Below are positions 8,295-16,140 of a DNA stretch of 27,866 bases, in pieces. The DNA is from Nitrososphaerota archaeon (lineage in GTDB: Archaea > Thermoproteota > Nitrososphaeria > Nitrososphaerales > Nitrosopumilaceae), in assembly GCA_028867395.1 (NCBI GenBank), contig JAGWGO010000002.1, positions 1 through 27,866 on the forward strand. Direction: 5' to 3'. Within the stretch, counting starts at the first letter, position 1, and each line of letters starts with the position of its first letter. The notes below the pieces were generated by a model that worked only from the letters and a program-made list of their open reading frames with translations, searched no databases and was not told where the DNA came from. The position numbers and the translations under genes were made by a program.

Positions 8295-8581
8295 CTATTT
8301 TCTAATTGATACAATCAATTTCCCATTTGCCTTGTCTCTCACGTTTACCTGCTGAGCATGAACCTGAAAATAGACATGGCTGTAGAGATCTGTCATATCG
8401 CCATCTGCATTAGTTTTTCCGTTTGCTAACGTCACCAAGTTTTGCATAGCAACTCTTGTCTCTGGCACACCGTGCTTTTTGATGAAATTATCTACAGTGT
8501 CACTAGTGTAGAACTCGGCTCTACGTCGTATGGCCTCCTCTGCATCAGGATTGATCGACGTCGTGCCATACTAATGATCAT
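8295..8581 (-). pseudogene. Small gene with an apparent N-terminal frameshift, unknown function
   Basis: The minus strand carries a 91-codon open frame (8570 down to the TAG at 8295-8297) that reads like real protein: 'SINPDAEEAIRRRAEFYTSD', then 'VDNFIKKHGVPETR', 'TDLYSHVYFQVHAQQVNV' and 'KLIVSIRK'. It has no ATG, GTG or TTG near its beginning and an in-frame TAG just before it. A good start, AGGAAGG followed by ATG at 8581, lies one frame away and its own frame stops after 29 codons. Adding one base around 8570 would fuse them into a 95-residue protein starting MIISYGTTSINPDAEE. So this is either a recent pseudogene, a sequencing error, or unusual initiation. It lies 15 bases after the alkA stop in the same direction. 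It fills the otherwise gene-free interval before the helicase gene. Confidence 0.6.
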
Positions 8582-8595
8582 CCTTCCTAATAAGA

Positions 8596-9204
8596 TCATC
8601 CAATTCTGTCAAATTTTTCAAGGCTTTTCCAGAGATACCATGTGGCTATGCTTCGGTATGGCTTCCATCTCATGCCTATTTTATCAACCTCACTTGGCTT
8701 TGGGAGTACATCCAATGAGAATGCTTTCTGCACGCCCTTTTGCAAGCCAAGGTCATGGACAGGTAAGACATCAGGTCGGTTAAGTGAGAAAATAAGAAAC
8801 ATTTCTGCAGTCCATCTTCCAATTCCCTTCACTTGTGTAAGCTGCAAGACCACTTCCTCATCAGTCATCTTTGACAGTGTTCCAAGCCTAATCTTGCCTT
8901 GGTCCATATGTATTGCCAAATCCATAAGATACTCTGTCTTCATGCTTGAAAGCCCCACTGAGCGGAGTTTCGATTTTTTTGTAGCAAGAATCTCAGGTGC
9001 AGTTGGGAACTTGGGATAAAGATCCTTGAATCTTTGAAAGATTACTTCTGCTGCCCTCGTAGCAAGCTGCTGCGATATTATTGATTCAACCAAGACTGCA
9101 AAGTGATGGTTTCTTTTCTTTAACGTATAATCCCCTACTGAATCTATGACTTTTTTCATTATTGGGTCTCTTTTGAGAAACCTCACTCCTTCATGTACGG
9201 TCAT
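8596..9204 (-). CDS. AlkA-type DNA-3-methyladenine glycosylase (HhH-GPD)
   Basis: Base-excision repair enzyme that removes alkylated bases. The helix-hairpin-helix 'QVKGIGRWTAEMFLIFSL' is at residues 124-141 and the catalytic Asp is D151 in 'PVHDLGL'. At 202 residues it has the compact catalytic core and lacks the N-terminal domain of E. coli AlkA. It has no C-terminal Cys cluster, so it is not an endonuclease III or MutY type. The ATG is one base after the CDF transporter stop (TGATATG), so it is the last clear gene of the thpR-to-alkA operon. The fold assignment is secure, the base specificity is inferred. Confidence 0.85.
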   Translation of the reverse strand: MTVHEGVRFLKRDPIMKKVIDSVGDYTLKKRNHHFAVLVESIISQQLATRAAEVIFQRFKDLYPKFPTAPEILATKKSKLRSVGLSSMKTEYLMDLAIHMDQGKIRLGTLSKMTDEEVVLQLTQVKGIGRWTAEMFLIFSLNRPDVLPVHDLGLQKGVQKAFSLDVLPKPSEVDKIGMRWKPYRSIATWYLWKSLEKFDRIG

Positions 9205-9205
9205 A

Positions 9206-10564
9206 TCAGTTTGGCTCAGGATGTATGGTTACTATGGCATTTTTAATTTGATTCTTGATCTTGTACTCTATTTCAGAAACAATGTCATGGACCTGCTCTA
9301 TAGTTAGCTTGCCATCAAAGGAACAATCAATGTCAACCTTGAATATGTCTTGTAATTGGAATGTAATCACCCGGCCTATTCTCTTGACATTTGGATATTC
9401 CTTGATAATGTTGGAAACTTGCTCCTCAATTGTAAGATCTTCGACAGGAACACTTTTTGGAATTGATACATATGGTTCAAGGTGAATCGTGATGTGGTTA
9501 ACGTTATCAGCAGATTTTCTTATCCTATCTTCTATCTCATCTGAAACCTTGTGGGCTTCCTCAAGTGACATGTTTCTGTCAACCATCACATGCAAGCTGA
9601 TAAAGATCCCATCCTTTGCAGTAGAATAACTGACATTATGTATGTCCTTGACTCCGGGAACTAACAATGCCACATTACTTACTATGTAATCAATCGGCAC
9701 ATCCTTCCAAGTGGGTTCAAAATGCACCGTAACCTTGCTGTTTGCAATAGTATCTCGGATATTTTTTTCCACGTTTGCGCTTATCTTATGGGCTTCTTCA
9801 AAACTTGAAGTACCTTTCAAAGATATAGTGACCTCGGCAAAAACATCGCTTCCAGATTTGCGCATCTGCACAGACTCTGTCTTCATTACGCCCTCTGTAT
9901 TGCTCACAATATAGCGAACAGTTCTAACCATACTTTCAGGAACGGCGTCAGTCAGATCCATTGCATTTCTGTAAATTAGCTTCAGACTCAATATGGCAAG
10001 AAATACTCCAAGTATCAGCGCAGCAATAAAATCTCCTTGATAGAACCCTACAATAACTAGCAATATACCAACAAGTGCCACCGAGGTGGACCCCATATCC
10101 ATGAATGCGTGGTAAAAGTCAACTCGAAGCGAAGGTCCTTCCGTCTTTTTGATTGCCTTGCCTAGAATGGCAATTCGTGCAACATCTGAGCCTAGTGTAT
10201 AGACTGCAGCACCTATTGCCATAAACCCGGGCAATACGGTGGGGCGAGGTTCCTGCAATCGTGATATTGCTTCAAAGATGAAAAAGCACGCAATGATAAG
10301 TATCACTATTCCGCCTACAAAACTTCCCATCGTCTCTATCTTTCCGTGCCCGTAAGTGTGTTCGCTGTCCGGTGGTTTTGTAGCCCATCTTGCGGTTAGG
10401 AGCAATATTGCAGTGACTACAGAGTCTAGGACCGCATGAATACTATCAGTAACTAGTGCAAGGCTGTTTGAAAAGATTCCAATGAAAAGTTCTACTGCAA
10501 AAGCAGAAAGTATTATCGCTAGAGAAATTTTTAATGCGTTTGTTTTGACATCATACAAGCTCAA
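9206..10564 (-). CDS. Cation diffusion facilitator with three C-terminal domains
   Basis: Membrane antiporter exporting a divalent metal (Zn, Fe, Mn or similar) against protons. The N-terminal ~200 residues hold six hydrophobic segments with the metal site residues 'TDSIHAVLD' in helix 2 and 'YHAFMD' in helix 5, and a 'YGHGKIE' loop. The rest is unusual: three successive cytoplasmic CDF-type dimerisation domains (about 205-285, 286-365, 375-452), each with an 'EEAHKIS...VEK.I' helix and a 'VTVHFEP/ITIHLEP/VTIHPEP' strand. Typical CDF proteins have one. The start is TTG at 10564, whose bases overlap the kinase stop (TTGA). An ATG start is absent at this end. The metal specificity cannot be read from the sequence. 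Confidence 0.88.
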   Translation of the reverse strand: MSLYDVKTNALKISLAIILSAFAVELFIGIFSNSLALVTDSIHAVLDSVVTAILLLTARWATKPPDSEHTYGHGKIETMGSFVGGIVILIIACFFIFEAISRLQEPRPTVLPGFMAIGAAVYTLGSDVARIAILGKAIKKTEGPSLRVDFYHAFMDMGSTSVALVGILLVIVGFYQGDFIAALILGVFLAILSLKLIYRNAMDLTDAVPESMVRTVRYIVSNTEGVMKTESVQMRKSGSDVFAEVTISLKGTSSFEEAHKISANVEKNIRDTIANSKVTVHFEPTWKDVPIDYIVSNVALLVPGVKDIHNVSYSTAKDGIFISLHVMVDRNMSLEEAHKVSDEIEDRIRKSADNVNHITIHLEPYVSIPKSVPVEDLTIEEQVSNIIKEYPNVKRIGRVITFQLQDIFKVDIDCSFDGKLTIEQVHDIVSEIEYKIKNQIKNAIVTIHPEPN

Positions 10565-11328
10565 GCCTTATCCAACCCCAGTACCTTCAGTACATTGTCA
10601 AAGTTTTCGCGTGTCTGGTCATGCTTGTATTTTTTCAGAGCTTCTATCATGCGTTTGGTACTTGGAATTTTTATAATTTTTTTAACAATATTTGAGAGAC
10701 CAGAACCGATGAAGATGCTTTGGGCTGCAGAGGTCACGTTAGATGTTCTCCTATCCAGACTTGAACTCTCAAAGTCAATTATACATGGAGATTTTCCAAC
10801 AATGACATGTTTGTGTATGTAGCTTAGCTCTCCATGATCAAGATGAATTCTATCTAAAGTATAACAATCCTCTAGAACCTTGCGAGCAACGGCTCGAAAC
10901 TTGCCAGCTCTTCCTCTGCCCTTCAACTCCCTCACCCAATCAATTATCTTCTTTCCTTCCATGTATTCCATTACTATGAAATTTTTACTGCTCTTTACCG
11001 CTCTAGGTCCTACATTTACTTGGTTTGCAATCTTTAGAAGTTTTGCCTCACTTCTCATGTCTTCTCTGCTAGAGTCTATTCTTCTTATCTTCAATGCCAT
11101 TAGTTTCTTGCCTTGTCTTGACAATACCACTACGCCAACATACCCCTTACCCAGCACAGGAATGTTGTTTAGGATGGTCGGCCCTTCAAACGTAACGTTT
11201 CGGATTCCCAGTTTTTTTAATTCCACAACTCGTCTTACAAGGTCTCTCTTTGTGGCCTTGGGATATCCTAGAATGTGAGAATACGGTTCCTGGCCTAGTT
11301 TACTTACTGGTACTGAAAATGAGTCCAT
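10561..11328 (-). CDS. Predicted archaeal Ser/Thr protein kinase (COG2112-like)
   Basis: Compact lipopolysaccharide-kinase/RIO-like protein kinase. The glycine-rich loop is 'LGKGYVGVV', the ATP-anchoring Lys is in 'LMALKIRR', a Glu follows in 'DMRSEAKLL', the hinge is 'VMEYMEG', the catalytic loop is 'HLDHGELSYIHKHVIV', and 'IIDFESSS' replaces the usual DFG Mg-binding motif. 255 residues fits the family. The gene overlaps the end of cca by 29 bases and its stop overlaps the CDF start, so it is firmly inside the operon. The substrate is unknown. Its position between an RNA repair enzyme and a metal transporter hints at stress signalling, an inference only. Confidence 0.8.
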   Translation of the reverse strand: MDSFSVPVSKLGQEPYSHILGYPKATKRDLVRRVVELKKLGIRNVTFEGPTILNNIPVLGKGYVGVVVLSRQGKKLMALKIRRIDSSREDMRSEAKLLKIANQVNVGPRAVKSSKNFIVMEYMEGKKIIDWVRELKGRGRAGKFRAVARKVLEDCYTLDRIHLDHGELSYIHKHVIVGKSPCIIDFESSSLDRRTSNVTSAAQSIFIGSGLSNIVKKIIKIPSTKRMIEALKKYKHDQTRENFDNVLKVLGLDKA

Positions 11329-12634
11329 CGGTAGAGGTAACCTCTGCTAGTGCCTTTTTAATGGATTTGCTTACAGGCTGGTTTCCGTGCAATACCGTAA
11401 AACCACGCTTGAAATCTGGAATTATGCCGCTTGGAACACCAGACTGCAAAATCTTTTGTTTTAAGAGATGTTCAAGGAGTTTTTTTGCATCGTAAAACTC
11501 GCGTTCTTGCATGGATAATACACGCCTATTCTCATCAACCCATGTCATAATATTTTTAGAGTTCTTTAAAATAAAACTCTCCGAGTCTACCTCTCTATAA
11601 ACATCCGGACCATTCTTTATCATAAATTTTTCAATTTCTGGCAAGCGTAAAAGGAAGAGCATAGCGGCCTCTGATTCTTCGTCAGTCACTGCAGCCTTGC
11701 GTATGACTTCAAATCCTCCAAGCTCAAGCTGTCCTGCCAAAGAGGTGGTGGCCCTCTTGATCTGTCCCCAAATTATATCTGGGCTTCTCCACTTGTAACT
11801 AAATCTCACAATTAGAACATTTTTCAAATTTTTCTTGTTAGGCTTTTTATCTTTGCCAATAAAGAATGACAAATTTTGCTTTTTCAAAAATGCCCTTGCA
11901 GCAAGAATAAATTTTGCAACATTTTGTGCAGAAATTGCTGTACCAAGATTTCTGTTGCTGTCAATGGGGTCAATTAAGACAAGTGCCGTTTCAAATTTTT
12001 TACTTGGGCTCCCAATGACGCTTCCCTGAGTAAATTTAGATGTAGCTTCAAGAACACCAAGAAAACTGCCGTAATTATAAACAAGAACCTCTGCAACATA
12101 CCCACCAAAGCCCTCTCTTGCAATCTCTGCACCATAAATTCCAACACCTTTGAAGAATTTCTTCAAAAGTCTTACCTCGTTTTTCTTTGCATCATCAAAT
12201 GTTTCCAAAATGAATTTGGTATGAAATGAAGACCTATCTGCAGCGCTCTTCCACTGTCCATTCTCTACATTATAGCAGGGAACAACATTTACTTTCATTC
12301 CCTTTATTTCAGCTTCTACATACGGATGTTCTGAATATCTTACGCGTGGCTTGAATTTTTTCATTGATTTAAAGCCAATCTCTTTTCCAATCTCTTCGAA
12401 ATTTTTCTCTGCAGTGTCATTTTTTATCTTGATAAATATATCAAAATCCATCTGGTTTCTCAGCCATGTCCCCTTTGCGTAAGAGCCCCCAAGCTCCACT
12501 GATACCACTTCGGTATGCTTGGAAGCTTCTTTGGTAACTTGCTCTAACAAAAAGTCTGCAATCTCCTTTGTTTTTTCCTCTTCCTTTCTTGTAGGAATTG
12601 AAAGCCTCTTTGCTTGCTCTAAAATACGACTCAT
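11300..12634 (-). CDS. cca: Archaeal class I CCA-adding tRNA nucleotidyltransferase
   Basis: Adds or repairs the CCA end of tRNA without a nucleic-acid template. The nucleotidyltransferase motif GGSYAKGT is at residues 49-56 with catalytic D63 and D65 in 'QMDFDIF'. The third carboxylate is expected in 'YVEAEIKGMKVNVVPCYNV'. 444 residues matches archaeal enzymes, and the C-terminal RNA-binding part is present. The start ATG overlaps the thpR stop by four bases (ATGA). The tRNA-Pro gene in this window already encodes CCA, so the enzyme may be needed for repair or for other tRNAs. Confidence 0.92.
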   Translation of the reverse strand: MSRILEQAKRLSIPTRKEEEKTKEIADFLLEQVTKEASKHTEVVSVELGGSYAKGTWLRNQMDFDIFIKIKNDTAEKNFEEIGKEIGFKSMKKFKPRVRYSEHPYVEAEIKGMKVNVVPCYNVENGQWKSAADRSSFHTKFILETFDDAKKNEVRLLKKFFKGVGIYGAEIAREGFGGYVAEVLVYNYGSFLGVLEATSKFTQGSVIGSPSKKFETALVLIDPIDSNRNLGTAISAQNVAKFILAARAFLKKQNLSFFIGKDKKPNKKNLKNVLIVRFSYKWRSPDIIWGQIKRATTSLAGQLELGGFEVIRKAAVTDEESEAAMLFLLRLPEIEKFMIKNGPDVYREVDSESFILKNSKNIMTWVDENRRVLSMQEREFYDAKKLLEHLLKQKILQSGVPSGIIPDFKRGFTVLHGNQPVSKSIKKALAEVTSTDGLIFSTSK

Positions 12635-13170
12635 CTTGCCTTTACCACCAGTAAGTCAGAATATATGGGCCCATTTGAAGTTAAGACGCTTTGTTTGAAC
12701 TTGAGCTCAGCAAGTGTATCTGTTCCAAGATTTACATTGCTAAATTTTGCAATCTTGCCTGAAATGTCGTCTTCCTTTCTCTTTACCCTAAATATAGTAA
12801 GATGGGGCTTGAAGGGCTTGTCTTGCTTGAATCCAAGAGGAGCAAGCTTTTGTTCAACTTGGGCAGCAAGTTTTACCAGTTGTGTTGCGGCATTCTCATC
12901 AACACCTATCCAAATTATCCTTGGAAACTTGGAATTGGGAAATGCACCAAGATGCGTAAATTTGGCTGCTATTGGTTCAAAGACAGTGCTAGCAAGTTCC
13001 TTCCTTACATTTTCTGCCATTTGTTCCTCTATCTCGCCAAGAAAAAATAATGTAAAATGCATATTTTGTTTACTTACTGGGCTTGCCTTTATCTTTAGGT
13101 CCAACTGAAGTTTTGCAATCCTGTCCAACGTGTCTTTGTTTGATACTTCAACTGCAACAAATGTGCGCAT
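12631..13170 (-). CDS. thpR: RNA 2',3'-cyclic phosphodiesterase (2H family)
   Basis: Opens 2',3'-cyclic phosphate RNA ends; older annotations call it 2'-5' RNA ligase. Two HxTx signatures characteristic of 2H phosphoesterases are present: 'HFTLFFLG' (about residue 38) and 'HLTIFRVK' (about residue 123). 180 residues fits the family. The ATG at 13170 (MRTFVAVEV) is preferred over TTG at 13173. It heads the thpR-cca-kinase-CDF-alkA operon and its end overlaps cca, a pairing that makes sense for tRNA 3'-end care. It is divergent from the UPF0200 kinase gene. Confidence 0.9.
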   Translation of the reverse strand: MRTFVAVEVSNKDTLDRIAKLQLDLKIKASPVSKQNMHFTLFFLGEIEEQMAENVRKELASTVFEPIAAKFTHLGAFPNSKFPRIIWIGVDENAATQLVKLAAQVEQKLAPLGFKQDKPFKPHLTIFRVKRKEDDISGKIAKFSNVNLGTDTLAELKFKQSVLTSNGPIYSDLLVVKAR

Positions 13171-13193
13171 CAAATGAATTCAGATCCAGGGAG

Positions 13194-13201
13194 TCTATAA
13201 T
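13194..13201 (+). promoter_or_regulatory. TATA-like box before the UPF0200 kinase gene
   Basis: CTATAATG lies about 30 bases upstream of the ATG at 13231, so a transcript would start near 13223 and have a very short leader. The 60-base gap is also the divergent promoter region for thpR. Confidence 0.35.
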
Positions 13202-13230
13202 GATTTCCGGTAGCTTGATAGACTGGTAAA

Positions 13231-13791
13231 ATGAGTCTGAATATGATGAAACTTATCGTCTGTTTGACTGGTATGCCAGGGGCTGGCAAGACCACAATTG
13301 CTGAGACTCTCAGATCAAAGGGATTTGATAAAATAACTATGGGCGATGCTGTAAGGGAGGAAGCTGCAAGAAGAAAGATTGACCCTACCGGAGAAAATCT
13401 AGGAAACCTCATGCTTGAGCTTCGAGAAAAGAATGGCCCGGGGGCAGTAGCTGAGCTGATTAAAGATCAAATACAAAACTCAAAATCTGATGTGATTCTT
13501 ATTGACGGTGTGAGGTCCATTGCAGAGGTTAATGTGCTAAAAAAAATTGGTACAGTAAAAATTCTTGCAATTCATGCTTCAGGAGATACTAGATTCAAGT
13601 TTTTGACAGGCCGCGGCAGGTCCGATGCGCCATCTAATAGAGATGATTTCTCAAAAAGAGATTCTAGGGAAATTGGTGTTGGAATGAGTGAATCAATTGC
13701 CCTTGCAGATGAAACTATCTCTAACAACAATTTGACAATAGAGCAACTTGTAGATAGTGCATATAATATCATTAAAGGTTGGATGCAGTGA
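13231..13791 (+). CDS. UPF0200 / dephospho-CoA kinase-like nucleotide kinase
   Basis: P-loop kinase of the archaeal UPF0200 family (adenylate kinase/dephospho-CoA kinase fold). Walker A is 'GMPGAGKTT', 'ITMGDAVREEA' is the substrate-binding helix, 'DVILIDGVRS' carries Walker B, and 'TGRGRSDAPSNRDDF' is an Arg-rich lid. In-frame ATGs at 13243 and 13246 give the family-typical start MKLIVCLTG, so the first five residues may not be translated. The phosphate acceptor has not been clear for this family. It overlaps the UPF0201 gene by four bases (GTGA), a neighbourhood I remember as recurrent in archaea. Confidence 0.8.
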   Translation: MSLNMMKLIVCLTGMPGAGKTTIAETLRSKGFDKITMGDAVREEAARRKIDPTGENLGNLMLELREKNGPGAVAELIKDQIQNSKSDVILIDGVRSIAEVNVLKKIGTVKILAIHASGDTRFKFLTGRGRSDAPSNRDDFSKRDSREIGVGMSESIALADETISNNNLTIEQLVDSAYNIIKGWMQ

Positions 13792-14192
13792 ATATACCAA
13801 ACATTGCATGTAAGATAGAAGTATATGCTGCAGTCACTCCATCTGAGGACCCTGCAAAAATAAGGACTGCAGTATCAAATGTAATTCTAGACGCAAGTTA
13901 TGAATACAAAGAAGGAAGCATAAAGGCCGTCTCAAGAGACTTGGGTTCACTCTCAAGGATACGTGAGACCATACGTAAGCGTAAAGTAAACAGAGTTTAC
14001 AGAAGGCAGATGAGATTTCATACAGATGGTGACACCACCTGGTTTTATCTCAATAAGCAGGCTGCATTTGTGGATGTCATTGCTATTTGTGACGAAGCAG
14101 AAGAGTCTCCAATGGGTCCAATCAAAGTAATATTGCACTCAAAAAATTTAGAAAAGATAGCTGACTGGCTTGCTCCTGAATTCATAGAATAG
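13788..14192 (+). CDS. UPF0201 family protein (COG1931)
   Basis: Small archaeal protein with a ribosomal-protein-L5-like fold in known relatives, function unknown, RNA binding suspected. Family marks seen are 'VYAAVTPSEDPAKIRTAVSN' at the N-terminus and 'WFYLNKQAAFVDV' followed by 'ESPMGPIKVIL' near the C-terminus. The GTG at 13788 overlaps the kinase stop as GTGA and gives MNIPNIACKIEVY. An upstream TTG at 13779 is the alternative. It is the second gene of a two-gene unit and is followed by a structured non-coding block. Confidence 0.85.
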   Translation: MNIPNIACKIEVYAAVTPSEDPAKIRTAVSNVILDASYEYKEGSIKAVSRDLGSLSRIRETIRKRKVNRVYRRQMRFHTDGDTTWFYLNKQAAFVDVIAICDEAEESPMGPIKVILHSKNLEKIADWLAPEFIE

Positions 14193-14261
14193 TTACAAGA
14201 ACCTCCACAAAACCTACCGTGACATAATTTTTGGTAAAAATTTCAAAAAGGATGTTTGATG

Positions 14262-14372
14262 GCGTGGCTCTGTATAGGCAAAAGCATTCTCTTGCCACTC
14301 GCGCACCTTTGTGCGCTCTACCATGTACTCTTTTTCGCAGAGCCACGCAAATTCAGTCGCCAGAATTTGCGT
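14262..14372. ncRNA. Candidate structured RNA in a gene-free gap
   Basis: Between two convergent genes (gap 14193-14519) lies a GC-rich block. A perfect 11-bp outer stem, GCGTGGCTCTG (14262-14272) with CAGAGCCACGC (14338-14348), encloses two hairpins: GGCAAAAG-CATT-CTCTTGCC (14277-14296, one mismatch) and GCGCAC-CTTT-GTGCGC (14301-14316). A third hairpin, ACGCAAATTC / GAATTTGCGT with an 8-base loop (14345-14372), shares four bases with the outer stem. T-rich stretches lie on both sides. A TATA-like TTAAATATTA (about 14403-14412, minus strand) favours the minus strand. An open frame with no good start crosses it on the minus strand. The rest of the gap is AT-rich with nothing else seen. Confidence 0.5.
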
Positions 14373-14519
14373 ATAGTTTCATTGTTTATTGTACGTTTTC
14401 ATAATATTTAACAATTAGTTATAATTATCATGCTTGAATCATGATTTTTCAAAAATATTTTGTTTATTAATGATGATTTAATGCAAACAAAATCTGATTT
14501 TTTGAAGGATTTTAGCAAA

Positions 14520-15239
14520 TTACCGCTGAAATATGGCAAGAAGATTTGGCAAAGCCTTTGCAGCAGAAGATCGAATGGACAGATCCATGTCTGCTGACAT
14601 CAAAGTCTCCTCTGGGTTTACTTCAACAAGAGTTGCTCCGTTTTGTTTTGCGTATACAGGTAATAGGTTAGCAGGAGATACAACAAGAGAGGTGCCAACA
14701 ACTACCATTACATTACAAGAGCTTGCTTGCTGCATTGCAGCATGCCAAACATTTTGAGGTAATGGTTCTCCAAACCAAACTACATCAGGCCTCAACATTT
14801 TTCCACATTTGCAAATTGGCGGAAGGTCTGGAAAACTTGCCCTCACGGCATCCTTAAAATCACATTCAGTGCACTTGACGGTAATAATGCTTCCATGAAG
14901 TTCATAAACTTGGGTGCTTCCAGCTCTTTGATGTAAACCATCAATATTTTGTGTCAATACATGAACAGACTTGAATTTTTCAAGTTCTGCTATGGCAAGA
15001 TGCCCAGCATTTGGTTTTGCAACCATAATGTTGCTCCTTCGTTCCTCATACCACTCCCATACAAGTTTAGGATTTTCATAAAATGCCTCTATTGTCGCAA
15101 GCTTCATAGCATCATATTTTCTCCACAAACCATCTTTTCCTCGAAATGTTGGTATTCCGCTTTCTTGTGATATGCCTGCTCCTGTAACAAACACAATTTT
15201 TTCTGCCTGATGTAACTTGTCTGCAATTATATCAAACAT
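14520..15239 (-). CDS. Sirtuin NAD-dependent protein deacylase, SIRT5/CobB-like
   Basis: Removes acyl groups from lysine using NAD. 'TGAGIS' (19-24) and 'TQNIDGLH' (96-103) form the NAD pocket, H115 in 'ELHG' is the catalytic base, and the zinc site is C123-x2-C126 and C143-x-C145. Y64 and R67 in 'WYEERR' match the Tyr-x-x-Arg pair that lets SIRT5 and CobB accept succinyl or malonyl lysine (family knowledge), so desuccinylase activity is plausible. 239 residues is normal. The start is one base after the rnz stop, and it is the last gene of the prs-trm-rnz-sirtuin operon. Confidence 0.9.
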   Translation of the reverse strand: MFDIIADKLHQAEKIVFVTGAGISQESGIPTFRGKDGLWRKYDAMKLATIEAFYENPKLVWEWYEERRSNIMVAKPNAGHLAIAELEKFKSVHVLTQNIDGLHQRAGSTQVYELHGSIITVKCTECDFKDAVRASFPDLPPICKCGKMLRPDVVWFGEPLPQNVWHAAMQQASSCNVMVVVGTSLVVSPANLLPVYAKQNGATLVEVNPEETLMSADMDLSIRSSAAKALPNLLAIFQR

Positions 15240-15240
15240 G

Positions 15241-16140
15241 TCACTTGATCTCTATTTCAAGGAGATCTTTTGCTGCAATTACAGAATTATGTATCGTCTT
15301 TGCCTCTGTTACCAGCTCATCTACATCTTCATATCTTGAAGAAAAGTGAGTCAAAATTAGATTTGATACTTGGGCTTTTTTGGCAAGCTTGGCTGCCTCT
15401 TTTGCAGTAGAGTGATAGTTTTCAACTGCTTTATCTCGTAAAGAATCAGAGTACGTTGAATCAAAAGTGATATAGTCGCATCCTTGGAAAAACTCTTCAA
15501 GTTTTTTTGTAGGTCTTGTATCTCCCGATATTCCTATTTTTCTTCCTTTCCTTTTTTCTCCCATTACATCAGATGGGTTTATGGTCTTGCCCTCCACTTC
15601 TATCTTATTTCCATCCTGAAGTTCTCTCCATAACTTGCCCTCCGGAATTCCTAGTTTCTTTGCTTTTTCGGGGTAGAACTTGCCAGGCCTATCAGTTTCA
15701 GAAAAGAGGTATGAATAGGCAGGGATGGAGTGTTCTGCTTCACATGTATGAATTGCATAGAATTGGTCTTCAAAGACTACTCCTTCTTTTATTCTCATAA
15801 TTCTGACAGGAAATGTGAGACCAAAGTTTAGTATCTTCAAGTTACTTGCAAGAAATTCCTCAATCCCTGCTGGACCAAATATGTCTATTGATTCTGTTCT
15901 GTTCTGAAGCGACATTGTCTGCAACAAGCCAAGTATTCCAACACAATGATCTCCATGCAAATGGGTAACAAAGATCTTCATCTTTTTGTTCCATCCAATC
16001 TTTGCCTTCTGGAATGCTATCTGTGCTCCTTCGCCTGCATCAAACATCAATATCTCTCTGTCCAGAACTAGGCAAATGCAAGTCATTCCACGTTCTGCTG
16101 TTGGTTGAGCAGCAGACGTTCCCAAAAATACCAGCCTCAT
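15241..16140 (-). CDS. rnz: Ribonuclease Z (tRNA 3' endonuclease)
   Basis: Metallo-beta-lactamase-fold nuclease that cuts tRNA precursors after the discriminator base. The zinc motif is H60-L-H62-G-D64-H65 ('THLHGDHCVG'), with further ligands in 'CEAEHSIPAY', 'TFDSTYSD' and 'LTHFSSRY'. 299 residues is the short RNase Z form. The start overlaps the methyltransferase stop by four bases. It sits with another tRNA-modifying enzyme, which supports a shared tRNA maturation unit. Confidence 0.92.
   Translation of the reverse strand: MRLVFLGTSAAQPTAERGMTCICLVLDREILMFDAGEGAQIAFQKAKIGWNKKMKIFVTHLHGDHCVGILGLLQTMSLQNRTESIDIFGPAGIEEFLASNLKILNFGLTFPVRIMRIKEGVVFEDQFYAIHTCEAEHSIPAYSYLFSETDRPGKFYPEKAKKLGIPEGKLWRELQDGNKIEVEGKTINPSDVMGEKRKGRKIGISGDTRPTKKLEEFFQGCDYITFDSTYSDSLRDKAVENYHSTAKEAAKLAKKAQVSNLILTHFSSRYEDVDELVTEAKTIHNSVIAAKDLLEIEIK

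Noticed and set aside
8442..8783. 113-codon plus-strand frame overlapping alkA and the fragment
   Set aside because: It is antisense to the well-supported HhH-GPD gene and to the frameshifted frame, with no family features.
14215..14380. Minus-strand open frame with protein-like composition across the structured block
   Set aside because: It lacks a start near its beginning, and the perfect nested stems are better explained by RNA. Conservation data could reverse this.
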